Positions 36,341 through 51,400 of a DNA stretch of 64,000 nt are shown here, in pieces (the stretch's first letter is position 1; every line of letters starts with the position of its first letter). The notes under the pieces are model-generated. The model was not told the DNA's origin. It was given only the letters and a program-made list of their open reading frames with translations, and searched no databases. The translations under genes were made by a program, and so were the position numbers. The DNA lies in NCBI RefSeq assembly GCF_004664715.2, contig NC_051072.1:41905142-41969141 (forward strand), in the 5' to 3' direction. This DNA comes from Peromyscus leucopus (lineage: Eukaryota; Chordata; Mammalia; Rodentia; Cricetidae).

Positions 36341-39300
36341 CCTTTTTAAAAGAAACTCAATTGCCAATGTGCTAATAATCTCTTGGTGATCTTTATCTCA
36401 GTTCTTTTTGAGAAGTGCCTTGACATGAGATGGCCGAAACATTTGATGGTTGCAGTTCTGAATGTTTGAGGAAACTTCATACTGTTTTTCATTAATGAAA
36501 GTACCATTTTGTACCTGACAAGAATGTGCAAAGGTTTCTCCTCCACATGCTCACTACTTACTGTTTTAAAAATACTCTTGCTGACAAGTATGAGGTGGTA
36601 CCTTACTGTGCTTTTGACTTTATTTATGTGATGACTCTAATACCTTCTTGGATTTGTTTCAAAAAAGTGATTATAATTGGCCTACTTCAAAATTCATGTT
36701 ATAATCCTTTTTAGAATCATGTATAGAGTTTTTTCCTTAATCTGATTTCACTGAAAAATCTGAAGATTTTAAAAAGTTTGCAAAGACAGGTCAACATTCA
36801 CCTGACTTCATTATCTACCAATGTTTTATTCCATGTTGTAGTTGTAGTTTTCTCTCCGGGTCCTGCTGAGCCCCAGCAGTCCGACAGCCCACTTACAAAA
36901 TAAACACACAGATGCTTATATTATTTACAAACTATATGACCATGGCAGGCTTCTTGCTAACTGTTCTTATTTCTTCAATTAACCCATTTCTATGTTGATT
37001 GTTTACTATAATGCTATAATTCAAGTTTTGAACATAAGGATAAATGAGTAAATATGAGAAAATAAGGCAAGATGTGAGTCTTTTTAATATTCAGTTTACT
37101 GCACTTAAGTATTTTGGGGCAAACATCTAACTCTTATTACCACTGTTACCAACAGGAAGGGTTAATAGTTCTGTAGCTTTGCTACTCTTTGGGAGTTTGG
37201 TATTGTATCAGCAGAATTAAAAAAACATTTGTGGGAGCAGTATTGTATTTAAACACATGAGGTAGAACTTGATAATGTTGAAGGTCTGGTGGTCTAATAT
37301 TTTATTTCATCACCAAGGATGCTCTGCCTATAGAATTTCAATTATTATCCTAAACTTGGGGCTGGTTTTCATGTCTCTGTGTGTGTATCTGCCCATCTGT
37401 CCGTCTGTCTATATGCCCTCCCATCCATCCATCCATCCATCCATCCATCCATCCATCCATCCATCCATCCATCCATCCATCCATCCATCCAGGTGTTCAG
37501 TAAATTCACTACTGGACCAGTGAGGTAGCTAAGTGGGTAGAGGAACTTCCTGTGCAAGCCGTCATGATGAACTGAGCTTGATCCCTGGAGCCCACATAAA
37601 GGTGGAAAGAGAGAACTGACCCCACAGAGTTGACCTGTGATGTCCACATCTGTACTACTGAGTCCCTCCTAACCCTGTGCCAATAATGAACAAACAAATG
37701 CCCTTTGAGGCTGTGCTTTAATCTGTATTTCAGGGTATATTTTAAAAAACAGACTAACTTAATCCATACTTACTAGGCATAACAATTTTATTGTGTCTGT
37801 GTATTTATGTGTTTGTGTGTGTGCAAGTGCATAGGTGTGTGAGTGAAGGCCAGAGGACAACTTTCAGTTTTTGTTCCTCGGGAGCCATCTACGTTTTTCT
37901 TAAGATAGGGTCTCTGAGTTGTCCAGGCTTGCCAGTTAGGCTAGTGTGGCCAGCCAGCAAGACCCCAAGGATCTCATCACCACCATCTTTTCAAAGTTGG
38001 AATCACAAACATGCGCCCAGCTCTTTTCTGTGGGTCCTGTGGATTGGATTCAAATCCTTATCCTTTCACAGCAAACCCTCTTCTAACCGAGCCTTTTCCC
38101 TGGCCCAGTTTCACCTTTTGGAAGGGTTCTACCAGACCTCTTGTGTACTACCCTCTCATTATTACCCTTGCCAGTTTTCTTTGTGAGGCTTGTATTCATC
38201 CTTTCTAGTGCCTTGTTCTCAGAGAGATGGCATCAGAAAACTGTAGACTCATTGGATAAATGCTGACTCATTAAAATACAATGTAGTTTAGATGTGTTTT
38301 ATTAAAAGTCAGGATGTAACACTATTTTTATTAACCTCTAAATATAATGTTTCATATCATGAATTTTTTATTCAGTCAGTATCTTTGATGCTTACGTAAA
38401 ATTATTTTAAAATGTTTTCCAAAGAACCCTGTGTTTCTATGTAATGTCTGATTTATCTTTAATTCAGTAAATTAAGTAATTTATTGCCTAACACTTCATC
38501 GTGTTTGTCAGGTGTCTCACAGTTATCGCCTTTCTTACTAAACGGTCCTGTTGTTTCCCTTTTTCTGTCTTCTGGTAGATACGACCGTATGTCGGCTGCT
38601 TGGTACAGTATTTGCCTCTGCTTTGGAAGCAGAGTGAAGAGCACAACATGCTGCGATGCGCTATTCTGACCACACTCATCCATCTTGTTCAGGTGCGTTA
38701 GCTCTTCTGTTTCTTAGTTGTTCTCTTTGTTGTTTGTTTGTTTGTAACTTTCTCACTGTTTTCGTGTGATTTATGTTACTGCTCAGGAAAATCTTCACAT
38801 TAGATTTAGGCTTTTAAAATGTGTAATCTATATACTTTCAAAAATAACTACTTATTTAGCATATTTTTGAGGATATTTCAAAAGCATTTTCTACTTTAAG
38901 AAGACATTTCTTCTGTTAATATTTCCCAGTGATGTTAGACCCGTGACTTGTGCACCCACATACCGTTTTTCTGGTGTTCAGAACGTATCAGCATGAACTT
39001 GCTCTGACCTTTTACTTTTTTCCCTGGGTTTAAAGTAAATACTTCCCATTTCATAACCCAAGAATTCAGGAAATCAGGTTAACTGCATTTGAGGAAAGGA
39101 ATGATTTTGACTTTAGATGTTTCTGACTTTTAAAGTGTTGTGATGTGTAGCAGGTAGAGAGGAACCTGAAAGTTCATGGAGAGAGATGTGGTTCTCATTT
39201 GAATTTTTTTTTAAAGATTTAATTTATTTATTTATTATATGTATGCCTGCAGACCAGAAGAGGGCGCCAGTTCTCATTACAGATGGTTGTGAGCCACCAT

Positions 39301-42300
39301 GTGGTTGCTGGGAATTGAACTCAGTACCTCTGGAAGAGCAGCCAGATGCTCTTAACCGCTGAGCCATCTCTCCAGCCCCCATTTGAATTATTAAAAGTAA
39401 ATTTGAGACATTTTCCATTCAGATATCCTTCTACATTAAGAATTACAGCAATTCTCAATCTAAAAGTTGCTAATAGTAGTTTAAAAAATCCTAAGATGCC
39501 TTGATGTTTGGGTTGAGCATATGCTTTCTATAAATGCTTATAGATGAGTTTTGTCGTTACATATTCTCAAGTTTTATAGATGATTAGTGATAGAAACTTT
39601 TTAACTGTATTTTTGCCCCTTTAAATTTCATGAATAAACTATATATATGCATGTTACTAAGAGCTAGGAAGATTGTACCCTTGAACTATGAGCCCAGAAA
39701 ACACTTTTCCTTTGAGTTGTTTTTGTCAAAATATTTCATTACAGTAGCAGGAAAATAACTAAGACAAAGGACAGATAAGGTAGCTGGGGAGATAAGGTAG
39801 AAAAAAGAAAGTTACCAGTGACATAATGATATGTGCCTTCAGTAAGTAGCCTCTGCGTTTTATTTGATTTAAGCATTTTAACCTTCTTGATGTCCTTATA
39901 GGAAATGAAGCTTTAATCTTTTTTGTGCCTTTCCTGGAACTTGCTTTGGAGACCAGGCTGGCCTCGAACTCACAGAGATCCGCCTGCCTCTGCCTCCAGA
40001 GTGCTGGGATTAAAGGCGTGCACCACCACCGCCCAGCACAGGAGGAGATAACTCTTAAAATGGTTCATGTAAAGCAGGCCTGCCTGGATTATCTCCTCCC
40101 ACCCACCCCTTTTTTTGTTTTTTTTTTTTTTTTTTTTTTGAGACAGGGTTTCTCTGTGTAGCTTTTGAGTCTTTCCTAGAACTCACTCTGTAGCCCAGGC
40201 TGGCCTTGAACTTACAGAGATCCACCTGTCTCTGCCTCCGGAGTGCTGGGAATAAAGGTGTGTGCCACCACCGCCAGCTTTATCTCCTACTCTTAAATTC
40301 TCTTATGTTGGGAATTTAGCTACATTTATAGTCTCTTTAGAGTATTATCTAGAGTATTGTTTGTAACAGGAATGTTCGAACATGTTGCTGAGTTTTCCTG
40401 CCACAGTCAGGACAATCTGTCCCCCCAGTCCCACCCTCACCCACCAAGAACACAGACACTTAATGCTACAACTGTATCGTGAGTTTGCTACTTTCTTATA
40501 GCTATTAATCCATTTCTATATCTATCTTGCACGTGCTGTGTTACGATTTCAATGCTGCTGTCATGCCAGCTGCAGTTCTTTGCTTCGCTTCTGCTTCCAC
40601 ATTCTCCTCTCCTTCTCCCCTATTCTGCTGACTGCAATCAGGTTTTATTTATTGACAATCAGAGCATTGAATACAGACGTCCACAGCAGAACAAAGAGTC
40701 TGAGGTGATCATTTTAGAATTTTTATACTCCACATAGTTTTCTACATAATCACACCTGTATTTTGATATCCAACCCTCCCTTAGGACACATCATGTATTT
40801 CTATTGTTTTGAAGAAATATGGACTGTTGTGCTGTGTTTTAAGTCTCGACTCTTTACTTTGTGCTTATGAATAGGTGTTTTAGCTGGCTCTATTTTAACT
40901 AGCTACAGAAGAATGCTCTATAAACAGCTGCTGCTACCGTCTGTTCCCCCCCTTTGCGGGGCAGTAGCATTGTGCAACACTGTTCTTCCTAGTGATCCAG
41001 GCAGTTGTTAGACGGTTCATATCGGAAGGTCATTTGGGGTTTGAAATAACTGTCTTGTTGATCGCCTTTCCCCTTATTTGTTTCTCTTTGCTGTTGAGGG
41101 GATGGATACTCGAAACTCAGTCTCTGAATTTCTTACCTTTTCTTTCTCTGTCTGTCTGGTTTTTGTCTTTGTGCTTTTATCCCACTTTTAAGAGATTTTC
41201 TCAACTTTATTTTCAAATCTGTAATTGAGCTTTCTTGCTGTCTCAAATGTTTATATCTGAGGTACTTCCCCCCCTTGAACTTTAATGATGTATTTTATGT
41301 GTGTGGGTGTTTTGTCTGCATGGATCTGTGTACCACAGACATGCCTGGTGTCCCCTGTAACTGAGTTCCAGCAGTTGGAAACTACCATGTGGGTACTGGG
41401 GATTAAAACAGGTCCTCTAGAAGAGCAGCCAGTGCTCTGAACTGCTGAGCCATCTCTCCATTCTCTGGGTTCTTTTTTTAAATATTAGTGAATAATCCTT
41501 TTGTTATTTCAGTTTGTCTTTGTTTTGTGACTTTATAGAGTTTTGTTGTTATTGATTTTATATGATAAGTTTTTTCCAGGCTCTTAACTCTGATTTGTTT
41601 CCTTCAAGATACTGTTTTCTAGTTGTTTTCTTGTTTTATTTCCTGATAGCTGCCTTCTTTGTGTCTATCAACTCTTGGCTGTTTTCTTAAGTATTTACAT
41701 TGTGTTATAAACATTGAGTATACACAAAGCGCAGTCCATCTGTAAGCACTTCCAACTTAAAGGAGTCTTCGTGTTGTTTCTGCATGTAGAGGAGTGGGCA
41801 CTGCACAGCTGAGTGGAGAGTGTGTTTAGGGAACTTGCTGGCTTGTAACTTTCTCCTGATGATTTACCTAGTTTTAAAAGGAATAACTTCCATTATGATG
41901 CCATTCCTATTGAAGGGCCCTTCAGTTTCCTACTGTTTTGGGTTAATATATTACTCTTGTAAATTAAACACCTACTTTTGACTACCTACTGGTTTCCTGT
42001 CCTGGGAGCATCTGTTCGTTTTCACCAGAAAATAAGTAGCCAGTTGGTGCTTGCTTAGAGAACAGTTGTTTGTCTGCTTATGTGTGTGGATGAGTTCTTT
42101 GCATCACCCACCTACTTTTCTTCCTTTCTTCCTTCTATTTCTTGTTTTACCTTAAGTGCTTTTATGAGCATATATAATATTAGATTTCATTATGTAATTT
42201 TTTCAAACAAAACAAGTTTTTGTTAATTCTATTTTTAAACTTCCAGAAATTATCTTATTAGCATACTTTCCTTCACTTTTTAGACCCTAAACTTGTACAT

Positions 42301-42418
42301 GCTTCTGAAAACGCCTGGAACCACCAATTACTAAGTCATGCGAGGGAGTAGGGGATTGGGTTAGCTGTGTAGATCAGGCTGCATTCTGCCTATTTGCATA
42401 GTTTGTTTTATTTAAAAG

Positions 42419-42474
<56 letters not shown>

Positions 42475-45400
42475 AACATGCATGTAGAGACGAGAGGAAT
42501 CAGTTTTCCTGTACCATGTGGATCCTTGGAGCAGCTTGGTTTTTAGGCCTGGTGGCAAACATCTTTACCCAGTGAGCCATCTTGTTGGCCCCTTTTCTGT
42601 GTAAGTTGAGCTTTGGTTTCTAGTGTTGCTAAGTCAGTTACTGCTTAACTTCTTACTTTCAGACTGGATCACTTTTATCTCTTCTAATATTCTCTTTGTG
42701 TTTGTGGTTATAGATCTTTTAAAAGTATTAAACATGTTTGTCCAGTGTATGAATCAGTCAGCTTTATGCAGATGTCAACATAGTAATTTTTTTTTTTTTT
42801 TTTTTTTTTGGTTTGTTGAGACAGAGTTTCTCTGTGTACCTTTGCACCTTTCCTGGAACTCACTCTGTAGCCTAGGCTAGCCTCAAACTCATATAGATCC
42901 GCTTGTCTCTGCCTCCCGAGTCCTGGGATCAAAGGCATGCGCCATCACCGCCCGGCTCAACATAGTAATTTCTTTTTTTTTAAAAGATTTATGTATGTAT
43001 GTATGTATGTATGTATGTATGTATTTATTTATTTATTTATTATGTATACAGCATATGTGACTGCAGGCCAGAAGAGGGCACCAGATCTCATTACAGATGG
43101 TTGTGAGTTGCTGGGAATTGAACTCAGGACCTCTGGAAGAGTAGTCAGTGCTCTTAACCACTGAGCCATCTTTCCAGCCCCCTCAACATAGTAATTTCTA
43201 ATGTTCCATAATTAATGTAGTTTGGACAATGAACTTTAGAACTTGTGTATGGGGATTGATCAAGAAGGCTAAAAGCACAATGTTGAGAGGATCATTTTTT
43301 TTAAAAAACAAACAAACAAAAAACAAAACCCAGAGCAGTACTGGGAATACTGGTTTAGAATTGAAGTAATACCAGGTCAAGGTTAAGAAAATCTATTAAC
43401 AATGAAAATGATGATCAGGGCTGGAATTAAGTCAATAGCATGAAGAGAAACAATTTGGAAAACATTAGAGAGATGGAAATTGTGGCTTGTGCAGATGCAG
43501 AATGAGCACAAGGAGGAACCAGAAGGGGTTGTGATGTATTTTATTATAGGTGTCATTTGAGAAAGAAAATGTATGAAAACTAACTTTTTCTTTTTAATAC
43601 AATGGGTTGCTTTGACACTGGTGGTCAGGATGCCTTCTAGACCATTATATCCTGTAGCCATTTGAGTATCTGAACTTCAGAAATGGATTTGGAGGAAATA
43701 GATTTCTACATAGTGTGCTCAATTGGCTGATTATCAGTCGGGTGCTCCATTCATATTCATTGTCTTCTCCTTTTCTCTCTCCTCCTCCATACAGGGTTTC
43801 ATGTAGTCTAGGATGACCTTGAACTCACCTAGGATGACCTTGTACTCCTGATCCTCCTGCTTCTGCCTCTCAAGTGCTAGTATTATAGACACATATCACC
43901 ATACCTTTCTGTCTTCTTAAATTGGAAATAAAAAAGTTTCATAGGAAATTGCAAAGATACATTATTTATAATAATTTTAGAATATGATTCTCCCCTCTTT
44001 ATCACTTCCAGTAGCTTACTTAATAACCCACAAGTTTTGCTTATGAACTTTCATAGAAACATAGTAACTATCAGGCCAGCTGGGCTATATAATAAGGCTC
44101 AGTCTCCTGAAACAAAATCAAGACCAGACGGGACCAGGAGTGAAGAGGGGGCAGGGGAAGAATGGATGTGTATGTGGTTTGTGGCATTTGAATTTCCTAT
44201 AGGTTGTATTGACATTTAAAAGATTTCCCAAGTATGGTATTTGATATTTCCTCTCTGGGTTTTTTATGGCTTAGAGATTGATTTTTTTTCTCCCTCAAAA
44301 GTTCTTTTTGTTTGCTTTAAAGTATTTCCACTGTGAGATAATCACTCTTGTCTTAGGAGAGCAGCAGGCAAACTAGAATTTTAGATTAAACTCTTTTTTC
44401 TTCCATCTTTGTGTTCTAGATGTTTTACCCATATAATAAAAATTCTCCGTGAAAGACAATAGATGCATTCAGAAAACATACAAAAAAATCTCTTTGCCCT
44501 TTTCCTCAGTATCCTTTTCTTTTTCTCATGTCTAATGGTTCTGACAGTTCTGTCAGTTTTCTCTTGGAGATATTTTTATGTATCTCCTAAATATACAGAA
44601 TCATAGGTACCTTTGCTGAGGAATTGTTATATAAATTTCTGTCTCTTTAAGTCCAATTTGTAATTTTGAAATTTCTCTGCATTTTTTGCCACATGTTTTT
44701 TCTTACCTGCTTAGTATTATAAATATGGATGTACCGTGATCGCAATGAACAATTTAGGCTGGGTTCATTTCATATTCGTTATTAAGCTGAAAGTGTTTAT
44801 ATAGTTTATATAGTTTAAAATAGCAATGTTACTACTTTTTCTATAGTCATAGCATGAGGAAAACAAATATTTCTTACATGTGTTGAGCATTCCTAATCTA
44901 AAATTCAAAATACTCCAAAACAGTAAACTTCGGCACTGATTTGATACCACAATTAAAGAATTCCCAATTGGCTTACCAAACAATATAGATACACTAGAGC
45001 ACTGTATTAAATTACTTTCGGGCTATATGTATAAGATGTGTATGAATTATAAATGAATTTTATATGAATTATAAATGAATTTTATATTTAGATTTGGGTT
45101 CCATTCCCAAGGCATTTTATTATATATTTCTAAATATTCTAGAAAATGAAATCCAAAATCTTTTTTGTTGTTGTTGTTTTTTGGTTTTGGTTTTGTTTTT
45201 CGAGACAGGGTTTCTCTGTGTAGTTTTGGTGCCTGTCCTGGATCTCACTCTGTAGACCAGACTCTGGCCTCGAACTCACAGAGATCCGCCTGGCTCTGCT
45301 TCCCGAGTGCTGGGATTAAAGGCAAGAGCTACTGTCGCCAACAAAATCCAAAATCTTAATCTCTTTTTTTCTAAGCATTTCAGATAAGGAAGGCTATATC

Positions 45401-48400
45401 TGTATGTGGAATTTCTTAAAAGGCACAGATACATATAGTCTTGATTCAAATATATGTCATATTGCCATTTTGATAGGATGATAATATTTCGACTTTTTAA
45501 CTTTTTAATAATAAATAGAACTTTGTTGCTAGTACTTATTATAAGGACTGTCCTAAAAGAGTCTTATTTATCTTATATAAATTATTTTCTGAGGCAGGTA
45601 ATTGATTGGTGGTGGGAGGGATCTTAGAATGTCTTATTATAAGTTGTATTTATACTTCCCCTAGGGACTAGGAGCAGAAAGCAAGAACCTGTACCCTTTC
45701 CTGCTCCCAGTTATCCAGCTGAGTACAGATGTTTCCCAGCCTCCTCATGTCTATCTTCTGGAAGATGGTCTAGAACTATGGTAAGAGGAATAACTCGATA
45801 CTGTGGATTACTCTACTGCTGCCTTCTCTACTTGTGTTCCAGTAGAGTAGAGGTCATGTAACAAGGCTTTGAATACTCAGCATTTAATAATAAGTACAAG
45901 AAGTTGTTATTCTCCAACTGTTTTCTTTTTTCCAGCTATTGCTCAGTGTAGGCTCTGATACAGTTAAAGCGAAATATCTCTGCTGTTGAGAGCACTGGTA
46001 TGGTTCCCAACACCCACATGGTAGTTCACAACAATCTGTAACTCCAGTTCCCAGGGATCTGACACCCTTTTCTGTCATTCACAGCCACTGCATGCATTTG
46101 GTGCATAGCCAAAAATGCAGGCATAACACTTACATAAAAAGCAAACAAACAAACAAATATTTTAAAAGAGAGAAATTTTAACAGAGACCATGCTTCATTT
46201 CATATTTGGAATTTGACCTGTAAGCTAGGCATCTTGGTAACTTTCAGAAACAAAAATTGATCTTAAAATTTTGAGTCTTTGAAATAAGATGTCTTGGGGA
46301 CATTGAGTTGTTTTCAACCTCTTGTCCGCCTTGCCAGTGGGTGCCCAGATGCTGGAGCTCAGCTCCACACACTGCTGTGAACATTTGCTCTTTGCCCTTC
46401 TGCCCAACTTCTCCCTTTTTTCTTTACTTGGTTTTGCTTAGAAATTAAGCACTTTCATTTGGGTTAGGGTTAGCTCACTGGTAGCATGATTCTCTCCAAT
46501 TTGCAAGGCCCTGAGAGCAATCCTCTTATATAAACAGCAGTATAAAGATACAAAAATGAAATTCCAGAGCTTTGATTCTCAGAAATTGTTTTTGGTGCAA
46601 ATTATTAAATTGTAAATAAATGCTCTGTATCAGAATATTGGATTAATGGCATTAAATGTAACTGGGTAGACTTTTACTGGTTGGAATGTACTCTTGATTG
46701 TCTTCTAGATTATTATTTGAGCAGTTTCTAGAGCAGTGGTTCTCAACCTTCCTAATGATGTTACCTTTTATGGTATGAACCCTAAACATTAAATTATTTT
46801 CATTGTTGCTTCATAACTAATTTTGCTACTGTTCTGAATTGTAATATAAATATTTGTGTTTTCCAGTGGTCTTAGGTGACCCCCTATGAAAGGGTCATTT
46901 GACCCCCAGGAGTCACAACCCACAGGTTGAGACCTGATGATCTAGATAGTGGTTCTGAATCAGAAGGTTGTTGAAATCTGTAATTCATGGGTTTGTATCT
47001 GTATAAGGGTGGGTTGCTCCGGGTCGGACCTTGCAGAGTTTTTGGCACAGGGCAGATATTTTTGTGTCACATGTTGCAGATGTGCTGCAGCTGCTCCACG
47101 CCATTTCAGTGTCAGAGCAGTCAGCCAGGACGGAATCAGTAGACAAACATCATTGTAGAAAATAGAATGTGGCTGGAATTTTCCCCACGACCTGTGAGGC
47201 CTGCCAATACCTGCTTCAGATTATAATTATAAATTAAAATATTAATCTTTGTTTATGAACTTACAGGTTGTGGATGCCATCACATATTAGGAAAACTTAA
47301 AATAGTCTAAGTTTATAGCTTCAGAATTCTGGTTTTGTAGACAGTTTTGTTTCTGGTACTGAGGATTGAACCGAGGGCCTTGGACCTGCTAGATTAAGAT
47401 TTCTACCACTGAGATGTACCTGCAACTTTCTTCGGCTTTTACTTTTTTGCTTTTGAGTTAAGGTTTCACTCTAGGAAAGTCTGCCTAGCTCAAGGTGGCC
47501 TTGAACTTGAAGTCCTCTTGTCTTAGTACCTGAGTACTTATAGTACCTCTTGCCTTAGTATCCGAGTACTTGCAGCCCTCTTGCCTTAGTGCCTGAGTAC
47601 TTGCCGGTCCTCTTGCTTTAGTTCTCTTCTGAATATCTGAGATTACAGCTTTCACCACCAAGCTTGGCTCAGTATTACATACTTAACACTTTTGTTAAGT
47701 ATGTATGAGTTTTCGATGGGCAAGTTTTCAGTGGATTTTATAAACAATAATAAAATTGTGTGTTCTTTTAATGACATTTTTCCTTGTCTCAAGTTATTTG
47801 TAAAAAAAAAAAATTACGGTAATTATTTTCTGGAGATACTGTCTATGAAGTTGGCCTCTAATCACAGCAATTCTCTTTACCTCCTCAAGTGCTAGAATTA
47901 AAGGCATGAACCCCTGTGTCCATGTTTTTCGAGACAAGGTTTCTCTGTGTAGTGCCTGTTGTAGATCTCGCTCTGTATACCAGGCTGGCCTCAAACTCAC
48001 TGAGATCCACCTGGCTCTGCCTCCCAAGTGCTGGGATTAAAGGCGTGCACCACCACTGCCCAGCTCCAAGTTTTAGTTTTTTTTTTTTAAATGTATTAGT
48101 TGTTAAGTTTTTCTGGGTAAAGAACAAGCAGAAATTTTTTCATATACACTTTTCTTAATGGGCTTACACTCGCATTTGGAATCAGATACAAATGTCATTC
48201 CAAGTCCTACCACATTCAAGCATTCAAGTTTGATTGACATACATCCATATCTGTTAGTCTTGGTTTTTTTTTATCTGTAATGTTGGAGAAATAATTTCTA
48301 CCTTCTAGGATGGTTATGAGGGCTTAGCATTCATATGTAGCATTTAAAGCCTGTGAATACAAGATTACCTAGGATGTGAGTTTGTCCTTGTGGAATTGGG

Positions 48401-51400
48401 GTGGTAGCAACAGAATTAGAATCAGTAGATGGGAGAATGAATGTAGGGAATCAGGTGCAGGCTGTGAGTGTTGACAACTTTTGGGAGGCTTTACACTGTT
48501 CAGAGCCACATGGAAAATAATCTGGAACGGGGAATGCAAGGTCTAGAATGAGGGAAGCTGCTTGCTTTGGGAGTGGAATAATTGAAGGAGGCAGGAATGG
48601 TGGGCATCAGATCGTAAGTGAAACGATTGCAATTTGACAGCAGCAGGTGTACTTCATTTTGACTGGCAAGTGAAATGTGGATTTCCAAATTTTATAGTGT
48701 GTTCCATTTGATGCCTTGTATTTTCTCAGTAAAATATGCAGCATGGTCATCTAGCAGTTATGGCCTAAAATAAGAGCTTGGTAAGATACAAGAAGACTGG
48801 GAAGATGAAATCACAAAATCCCAATTCTTAAACAAGAATAGAAACATATATAGAGTATTTTCTTACAAAAATAACCTTAGCTTTGTATCAGTATACAAAA
48901 GTCCATAGCAATGTAAAATATTTGAGATTAATAGTTATATTTTAGTTTAAAGTGAATTTAATAATCTACACTTTTATCCTATCATTCCTGTATCTTTTTT
49001 TCTTTTCAGAAAGAGATCCCTGAATCTAACCTCCCTTGCTTAGTTTCCTCCCTTTCTATGACCAATAACAACTTGTAACCATCCCTCCTAAATGATGATA
49101 AATATCCATAATCCACCAAATGACCAAAAACCACCCACCCCACCTCTTTGGAATGTGGATGTTGTGTTCTTAAAATTACTTTTTGCTGTTTAGGGGAAGA
49201 CAACATCTGTAGGGACCCTTAGAAAATTGAGATAGTGGTCACGTGCTAGGAGAACTCGCTGTAACGTTTGTCAGTCTCTGTGCAATGGGAACGTGCAGGG
49301 CTTATCTGAAGTCCTGGCTCGAGTAGTGCGTGAGGCTGGACCATCTCAGCTGTCAGATCTGAAGCTGTTCTGATTGCACAGTTTTTAGGAAACTCTTAAC
49401 AGAGGCATTCTGAAAGGCTGGATCACCTGGACAACTTGTCTTTATTGGTGTCTGATCCTATTGTTCTGAAAACACACAAACTTAAAGATAGCAAATTCAT
49501 ATGTATTAACACAAGTATGGAATGTGTAGCGTGCACAAGTCAGTTAAAGATGATCTTTTGTTTTATGTTAGAGCAGGTAAAAGGCAGCTGTTAACTTTGT
49601 AAGTCAGTTTGGACTATGTAACCAAACCTCTATCCATGCCATATGAAAGGATGGCATGTAAGAATAAGTCATGAGGACTTTGTAGCCAACAAGATTTATC
49701 TCATCCAGTCTCAGAGCTGTTCCCATAGTAGAGAGATGAGCATATATGTCACCTGTCCTGTAGTCTTTCTTGGTTTCTTTTTTTATGCTTCCAAGACTTT
49801 CAGGAGGTTTTCACCAATCAAATCTGATCTTATTTAATTTTGATGAGAAACATAACTTTTTGTTTCCTGTGGAAACAAAGATATAACCTCTCCTCCAACA
49901 CACCATATTTTCTGACAACCATCTTGAAGTTAAGACATTCTTTTTTTTTTTTTTGGTTTTTTGAGACAGGGTTTCTCTGTGTAGCTTTGCGCCTTTTCCG
50001 GAACTCACTTGGTAGCCCAGGCTGGCCTCGAACTCACAGAGATCCGCCTGCCTCTGCCTCCCGAGTGCTGGGATTAAAGGCGTGCGCCACCACCGCCCGG
50101 CCCAAGACATTCTTAAAATACATAGGTTGGTTTAATTTAGCAGTTTCCATGATCCAGTGCCTCTCAGCAGCTATTCTTCTTTGTACATTAGCATTTAAAA
50201 AATTCAAAGTCAGCAAAACACTATATAGGATCCAGACATAATGTATTTTCTATCTTTGCATTGCCTTACTCTCTGTTTAAAGACTGTATTATTTTTATAC
50301 TACTTATGTTTTTTTCTATCACCGTTTGTACCCATTTTTACTGTATCTTTTTAAAGGTTTTTTTCTCAGTCTGGACCACTTTACTGCATACCTACAGTGT
50401 TCTCTGACTGCAAGACAAACCTTAAAAGACCACAAGGCTCTGGTGACTGGTTCTGCGTTCTGCCTCCCCGGCCCCCGCCCCCCCCCCCCCCCCCCCGTTC
50501 CCTGAGAGTGTCGCCTCCTGCTGGCACACTTACTGCCCCCGGCTCTAGGAAACTGCTGTGACCTTGATGTGGTAGGCATTTTCACCTAGCACACTGGCTG
50601 CTCAAGTAAAGAGCTGTGCCTCTGTGTGCCGGGCCTACTGAGAGACCGCGTTTTCAGGCCCTGTGTGAGTATTTGAGCCCCTCGTTGGACACCATATGTA
50701 GTATGGGCCACCAGATCACAAATAGTGACATAGAAACTTCTTAGTAATTATGAAAGTTCAGCCTATAGCTTAGGCTTATTCCTATCTAGCTCTTATAGCT
50801 TAAATTAAATCATATCAATCTACATTCTATCATGTGGTGTTACCTTTCTTCCATCTTGTACCTTCTGTTTCCTCTCTGTGTCTCCTGCCTTCTCCCAGGT
50901 TCCTAGGTTCATTTCCTCTTTCTCTCTCTGCCTGGAAGTCCAGTCTATACTACCTGTCTAGCTATTGACCATTAAACTTTTTATTAAACTAGTCACAGCA
51001 GTGTATCTTCACACAGTGTACAAATATCCCACAACATTAATGACCACTTGTAACATGAATCTTATTAATAAAAACAAACCCAGCATTCACGTTGGGGTGA
51101 ACGCTGAAAGATCAGAGAAACAGAACAAGCCACATCCAACCTCACCTTGCCAGTTCCTCAGCTGATCTTGTTTCCCCAGACTAAAAGCCTCTGAATCCTC
51201 ATCTGAATGGATCTCAGCTGAACTGCTGCTAAAAGCTTAAAAAGGCTCTAGTTCCTGATCCTCTTGCCTTATGTACCTTTCTGCTTCCTGCCATCACTTC
51301 CTGGGATTGAAGGTGTGTGTCACTATGCCTGGTTGTTTCCAGTGTGGTTTTGAACTCACAGAGATCCAGACAGATCTCTGCCTCCAGAATGCTAGGATGA

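Larger units (their letters stand above)
30948..38578 (+). other. Ipo11: Ipo11 intron N-O
   Basis: GT-AG intron of 7631 nt holding an L1 fragment, a solo LTR, two further LTR-like pieces, several SINEs and three microsatellites. 33700-34270 and 38190-38570 show nothing I can name. Confidence 0.88.
38693..45664 (+). other. Ipo11: Ipo11 intron O-P
   Basis: GT-AG intron of 6972 nt. SINEs occur throughout, including a double insertion at 42775-43197, plus an LTR-like piece at 40385-40800. 41480-42410 and 43920-45140 appear unique. Confidence 0.88.

Noticed and set aside
37413..37491. A regularly spaced repeat array that might suggest CRISPR
   Set aside because: It is a plain CCAT tetranucleotide microsatellite without spacers, in a vertebrate genome.
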